From contig DMNE01000254.1 of NCBI GenBank assembly GCA_003453735.1, positions 4,089 through 13,013 of the forward strand: a DNA stretch of 8,925 nucleotides, in the 5' to 3' direction. Positions 6,208 to 8,925 of the stretch are shown here, in pieces. The notes under the pieces were generated by a model, which was given only the letters and a program-made list of their open reading frames with translations, had not been told where the DNA came from and did not search any database. Numbering within the stretch: position 1 is the first letter of the stretch; the number at the start of each line of letters is the position of its first letter. This DNA is from Nitrospiraceae bacterium (lineage in GTDB: Bacteria > Nitrospirota > Thermodesulfovibrionia > Thermodesulfovibrionales > UBA9159). Made by a program: the position numbers and the translations under genes.

Positions 6208-8076
6208 ATGGATGATCTAACAACATTATATCCAGAAAAATGTATTGCTGAAGAGAAAATATTCAGCAATATCAACCCTGGCAACAGGATATTCATCGGC
6301 ACCGGCTGCGGTGAGCCGAGTTATCTTGTCGGCGCCTTTATCAATTATGTCCGCTCTCATCCAAAGGCGTTTTTCGATGCTGAATTGCTCCAAGTGTGGA
6401 CCCTCGGGGTGACACCTTACGCAAATGAAAAATTCAAAGACAATTTTCGTCATAACTCTTTCTTCATTGGGAATAACACACGGGAAGCCGTCAATAAAGG
6501 ACTTGCTGATTACACCCCCATATTTCTTTCTGCAGTCCCCAAACTTTTTTATCGAAGAATCATCCCCATCGATGTAGCCCTTGTTCAGACTTCCCTACCT
6601 GATGCGCACGGTTATATGAGTCTTGGCATAAGCGTGGATATTGTGAAGGCAGCGGTTGAGACCGCTTCCCTGGTCATCGCTCAGGTCAATCGCCGCATGC
6701 CCCGCGTTCATGGAGAAACCTTTATCCATGTTCGGAACGTAGATTTTATCGTTCCCTATGATGAGCCGCTCTTAGAGTTTAGACCGACCATGTCTGGTGA
6801 CATTACGGCGAAGATTGGGAAATATGTATCACGCCTCATTCAGGACACTGACACCATTCAGGTGGGATACGGAACAATACCAGACGCGGTCCTTTCACAG
6901 CTCAGTAACAAAAGGCATCTAGGGATACACACCGAATTGTTGAGTGACGGGGTCATTGAGCTCATGAAAATGGGGGTTGTTGATAATTCTTATAAGGAAA
7001 TCAATCGAGGCAAAACCGTGGCCGCCTTTTGCATGGGGAAGCAGGAGACCTATGAATACCTCCATGACAATCCGGCCATCGAATTCAGGCCCGTCAGTTA
7101 CACAAATAACCCCTTAGTCATTGCTCGCCAAAGGAATATGACTGCGATAAACAGTGCCCTGGAGATCGATCTGACAGGGGAAGCGACGGCAGAGTCCTTA
7201 GGAAAGCTTTTCTACAGTGGAATCGGGGGGCAGGCAGACTTCATGCGAGGAGCGGTTTTATCTCAGGGGGGGAAGACGATCCTGGCCCTTCAGTCCACAG
7301 CGGAAAATGACGAAGTTTCGAGGATCGTGCCCTATCTCAGAGAGGGGGCCGGCGTAACCTTAACGCGAGGCGACGTCCATTATGTTGTAACGGAGTACGG
7401 AATAGCTTACTTGCATGGGAAGAACATCAGAGAAAGAGCCATGGACCTAATATCTATCGCCCACCCGAAATTTCAGCCCTGGCTCATCGATGAGGCAAAG
7501 AAACTGAACATGATCTATAAGGATCAGGCATTCATATCTGGGGAAAAAGGCGCATATCCTGAGTCTCTCGAAACGCGCAGGGTAACGAAAACTGGTCTCA
7601 AACTCTTCCTCAGGCCGGTGAAGATCAGCGATGAACAATTCTTGAAAGACTTTTTTTATTCTCTTTCCGACCAGAGCATGTACCACCGCTTCATGTCGAG
7701 ACGCAGGGACATGCCCCACGAACGCTTACAGAAATTCGTCATTATTGATTACACAAAGGAAATGGTCATCCTTGCGGTAACTGAGGAAGAGGGAAAAGAG
7801 GTTGTCGTTGGTTTGGGTCAATATATCATAGACGATGTTGCCCATACCGCTGAGGCTGCATTCGTGGTCAGGGATATCTATCAAAACATGGGGATCGGCA
7901 GCGAGCTGCTTTCCTATTTGACCTATCTGGCTAAGAGAAGCGGACTTCATGGTTTTACAGCAGAAGTCCTGGTGGAAAATCTATCAATGCTCCATGTGTT
8001 TGAAAGCATGGGATTTGTCTTGGAGAAAAGACCCGAAGGCGGCGTCTATGAATTGAAAATGTCTTTCGAGGAGTGA
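6208..8076 (+). CDS. Acetyl-CoA hydrolase/CoA-transferase fused to GNAT acetyltransferase
   Basis: This 622-residue two-part protein has a family I CoA-transferase/acetyl-CoA hydrolase region at about 10-450 and a GNAT domain at about 465-620. The first part resembles 4-hydroxybutyrate CoA-transferase and acetate/succinate CoA-transferases, which move CoA between acids through a glutamyl-CoA intermediate. The expected catalytic glutamate is E243 in GIHTELLSDG. Other family hallmarks are GTGCGEP at 31-37, NNPLVIARQ from 300 and SGIGGQADF at 337-345. The GNAT part has the acetyl-CoA loop QNMGIG at 559-564. Homology to the GNAT of the gene at 1384 is clear: both share LRP or MRP, an RF...DMPHE block, a DY-x2-E motif and N-x2-MLHV near the end. 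Acid substrate, acetyl acceptor and any coupling are unknown. The ATG is four codons after an in-frame TGA (6193-6195), with only a weak GAGAG upstream. Confidence 0.88.
   Translation: MDDLTTLYPEKCIAEEKIFSNINPGNRIFIGTGCGEPSYLVGAFINYVRSHPKAFFDAELLQVWTLGVTPYANEKFKDNFRHNSFFIGNNTREAVNKGLADYTPIFLSAVPKLFYRRIIPIDVALVQTSLPDAHGYMSLGISVDIVKAAVETASLVIAQVNRRMPRVHGETFIHVRNVDFIVPYDEPLLEFRPTMSGDITAKIGKYVSRLIQDTDTIQVGYGTIPDAVLSQLSNKRHLGIHTELLSDGVIELMKMGVVDNSYKEINRGKTVAAFCMGKQETYEYLHDNPAIEFRPVSYTNNPLVIARQRNMTAINSALEIDLTGEATAESLGKLFYSGIGGQADFMRGAVLSQGGKTILALQSTAENDEVSRIVPYLREGAGVTLTRGDVHYVVTEYGIAYLHGKNIRERAMDLISIAHPKFQPWLIDEAKKLNMIYKDQAFISGEKGAYPESLETRRVTKTGLKLFLRPVKISDEQFLKDFFYSLSDQSMYHRFMSRRRDMPHERLQKFVIIDYTKEMVILAVTEEEGKEVVVGLGQYIIDDVAHTAEAAFVVRDIYQNMGIGSELLSYLTYLAKRSGLHGFTAEVLVENLSMLHVFESMGFVLEKRPEGGVYELKMSFEE
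8068..8073 (+). promoter_or_regulatory. Ribosome-binding site of the mini-ORF at 8078
   Basis: GAGGAG sits inside the last codons of the CoA-transferase/GNAT gene, four bases before the ATG at 8078. It is a strong Shine-Dalgarno match with slightly short spacing and is the main reason to consider the mini-ORF real. Confidence 0.4.
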
Positions 8077-8077
8077 T

Positions 8078-8161
8078 ATGCTGGAGCTGAACAAATTGTG
8101 CAAAGACGGAAAGTCGGGTCTTGTCCATCCGAGGAGGCAACCCCTTGGGAAAGAAACCTAG
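8078..8161 (+). CDS. Possible 27-residue ORF linking the CoA-transferase/GNAT and HTH genes
   Basis: An ATG one base after the preceding TGA opens a 27-codon frame (beginning MLELNKLCKDGK) that ends in TAG at 8159-8161. It overlaps the first 17 bases of the downstream gene if that starts at the TTG at 8145. A strong GAGGAG precedes it. The peptide is basic, has one cysteine and has no recognised family. It could be a translational-coupling or leader peptide that carries ribosomes to the downstream start, or a chance frame. Nothing but the start signal and position supports it. Confidence 0.35.
   Translation: MLELNKLCKDGKSGLVHPRRQPLGKET
8132..8137 (+). promoter_or_regulatory. Ribosome-binding site that fixes a TTG start at 8145
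   Basis: AGGAGG is a perfect anti-16S match, seven bases before TTG at 8145. This is much better than anything in front of the alternative TTG at 8121, so it decides the start of the HTH/zinc-ribbon gene. Confidence 0.75.
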
Positions 8162-8474
8162 AGAACCTTCTATCCCTCGCGAGAGGCATGAAACCGTCCG
8201 CAAAGACATCATCGCTATACTTGAGAAAAGATATCTTTCTGTCAAGGAGATATCTGCCGAAATCAGGATTTCGGAGAACGACGTTCTTGAACACCTCCAA
8301 CATATCCGGAGGACTCATAAGAGAGCCCATGATCTCATGATTACCCCTGCTGAGTGCAAGAAGTGCGGTTTTGTCTTCAGGAAAAGGGAGAAGTTAAGAA
8401 AACCCGGCAGATGTCCGCTTTGCCGGAATGAAGCCATTCAAGAACCGCTGTTTTCGATTCAGAAAATCATATAG
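8145..8474 (+). CDS. Predicted transcriptional regulator: HTH fused to zinc ribbon
   Basis: From the TTG at 8145 this encodes 109 residues. A basic N-terminal extension leads into a winged-helix-like segment (about 16-58, with LSVKEISAEIRISENDVLEHL typical of a helix-turn-helix). A four-cysteine ribbon follows: CKKCGF at 71-76 and CPLC at 90-93. The architecture matches the group annotated as predicted transcriptional regulators with an HTH fused to a Zn-ribbon (COG3357 as I recall), common in archaea and anaerobic bacteria. Regulatory targets are not known for the group as far as I am aware. It lies 68 bases downstream of the CoA-transferase/GNAT gene with no promoter visible between them, so it is probably co-transcribed and may regulate the locus; that is inference. 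A longer form from TTG 8121 would add eight residues but lacks a good ribosome-binding site. Confidence 0.72.
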   Translation: MGKKPREPSIPRERHETVRKDIIAILEKRYLSVKEISAEIRISENDVLEHLQHIRRTHKRAHDLMITPAECKKCGFVFRKREKLRKPGRCPLCRNEAIQEPLFSIQKII

Positions 8475-8625
8475 CCTCAAGAATCAACCGATGAGCCCCC
8501 CAGAGGAACCTACCCTCTCCTGCTCCCTTCCGCCGGGTGATGGGATTGCTTCTAACATCACGCGTTGATTGATGACTATGACTCATTAACGTGAGGCTCT
8601 GCATTATCTCCAGAGTAAATGCGTC

Positions 8626-8662
8626 TTGACAATATGGTAACATTATTACTGAGTAACTGAGT
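8626..8662 (+). promoter_or_regulatory. Perfect -35 hexamer plus heptamer direct repeat upstream of the last gene
   Basis: TTGACA at 8626-8631 is a perfect sigma70 -35, but no acceptable -10 stands 16-18 bases away. Where the -10 should be there is a direct repeat, ACTGAGT at 8648-8654 and again at 8656-8662. This could be an activator-dependent promoter with an operator over the -10, or coincidence. The gap 8475-8668 otherwise holds only short hairpins (GTGATG/CATCAC at 8537-8561, CTCTG/CAGAG at 8597-8615) without T-runs. Confidence 0.35.
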
Positions 8663-8668
8663 TAAATC

Positions 8669-8925
8669 ATGTCGCCCGAACCGATGAATAAAGAAGAACT
8701 CATACGTCAAGTAAAGACGAACTGTGATACCGCCGATGCACAATCTTGGGGGTACTATTCCATATGTGGCCTTCTCATGAGATTACGGGAACTCTACCGC
8801 TCCGAGCATTCCCTCATGCCATGGGACAAGATACCGAAGGAACCCATGGCCGAATGGATAGTCTCAAAGGAAATGGCATGGGAGAGACTTGCCGGTAAAT
8901 GCATGCGCCCCCTGGATATCGATGT
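8669..8925 (+). CDS. Uncharacterised protein N-terminus, 3'-truncated (resembles Sfum_1244 family)
   Basis: An open frame from ATG 8669 runs off the window after 85 full codons. The N-terminal part contains NCDTADAQSWGYYSICGLLMRLRELYRSEH (given here in blocks: NCDTADA at 18-24, GYYSICGLLMRLREL at 28-42, RSEHSLMPW at 44-52). It then continues with EWIVSKEMAWERL, in a pattern I associate with a conserved uncharacterised family named after Syntrophobacter locus Sfum_1244. No function is known to me. No signal peptide is visible. The ribosome-binding sequence is poor; an alternative ATG at 8684 is in frame but also lacks one. Family assignment is from memory of the motif and should be treated as tentative, but the coding nature of the frame is well supported. 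Confidence 0.6.
   Translation, partial: MSPEPMNKEELIRQVKTNCDTADAQSWGYYSICGLLMRLRELYRSEHSLMPWDKIPKEPMAEWIVSKEMAWERLAGKCMRPLDID

Noticed and set aside
5952..6302. 116-codon minus-strand frame with a hydrophobic segment
   Set aside because: Its first third is antisense to the well-supported gene at 6208, no ribosome-binding site precedes any of its start codons, and I recognise no family. It is kept only as part of a low-interest finding.
8121..8144. Longer start (TTG at 8121) for the HTH/zinc-ribbon protein
   Set aside because: It lacks a good ribosome-binding site, whereas TTG 8145 has a perfect AGGAGG seven bases upstream. The extra eight residues actually encode that ribosome-binding site.
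8502..8518. AGAGG/CCTCT hairpin as a terminator after the HTH/zinc-ribbon gene
   Set aside because: The stem is only five base pairs and no T-run follows.

Overview
The window is a moderate-GC, gene-dense bacterial segment. It carries eight recognisable protein genes plus one possible mini-ORF. Two are cut by the window ends: a bacterioferritin at the left and an uncharacterised protein at the right. No rRNA, tRNA, CRISPR array, insertion sequence, phage gene or attachment site was seen. The gene mix suggests an anaerobic or microaerophilic, deltaproteobacterium-like or Nitrospirota-like chromosome. The basis is a CW-motif cysteine protein, GNAT-fused CoA enzymes, an HTH/zinc-ribbon regulator, and an N-terminus resembling a family I recall from Syntrophobacter-type genomes. 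This placement is inference; no marker gene fixes the taxonomy.

Layout. Positions 1-414 (+) hold the C-terminal part of a heme-binding bacterioferritin. Positions 659-937 (-) hold a TatA/TatB-type twin-arginine translocase subunit with promoter elements to its right. A gene-free stretch (938-1383) leads to 1384-4074 (+), an 896-residue Pat-type protein: a degenerate ADP-forming acyl-CoA synthetase body with a C-terminal GNAT acetyltransferase. Fifteen bases later comes a NusG/UpxY-like elongation factor paralogue (4090-4584). Two probably single-gene units follow, each behind an extended -10 promoter. The first is a rhomboid-fold membrane protein with no visible catalytic dyad and a cysteine/histidine-rich tail (4734-5531). 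The second is a small seven-cysteine protein with two CW motifs (5631-5942). After an unexplained 265-base gap comes a 622-residue acetyl-CoA hydrolase/CoA-transferase fused to a second GNAT domain (6208-8076). It is followed by a possible 27-codon ORF (8078-8161) and an HTH/zinc-ribbon regulator best started at a TTG (8145-8474). The last gene starts at 8669 and runs off the window.

How the genes may work together. The strongest theme is acetyl-CoA and protein acylation. Two unrelated CoA-handling scaffolds less than 2.2 kb apart carry clearly homologous C-terminal GNAT domains. The first scaffold has lost the histidine needed for ligase chemistry, so it probably senses ligands or regulates. 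The second keeps the CoA-transferase glutamate, so it is probably an active enzyme. One reading is that acetate/acetyl-CoA exchange and lysine acetylation are co-managed at this locus, with the HTH/zinc-ribbon protein as a candidate local regulator. That link is inference from domain content and proximity. The bacterioferritin and Tat genes look like unrelated housekeeping neighbours.
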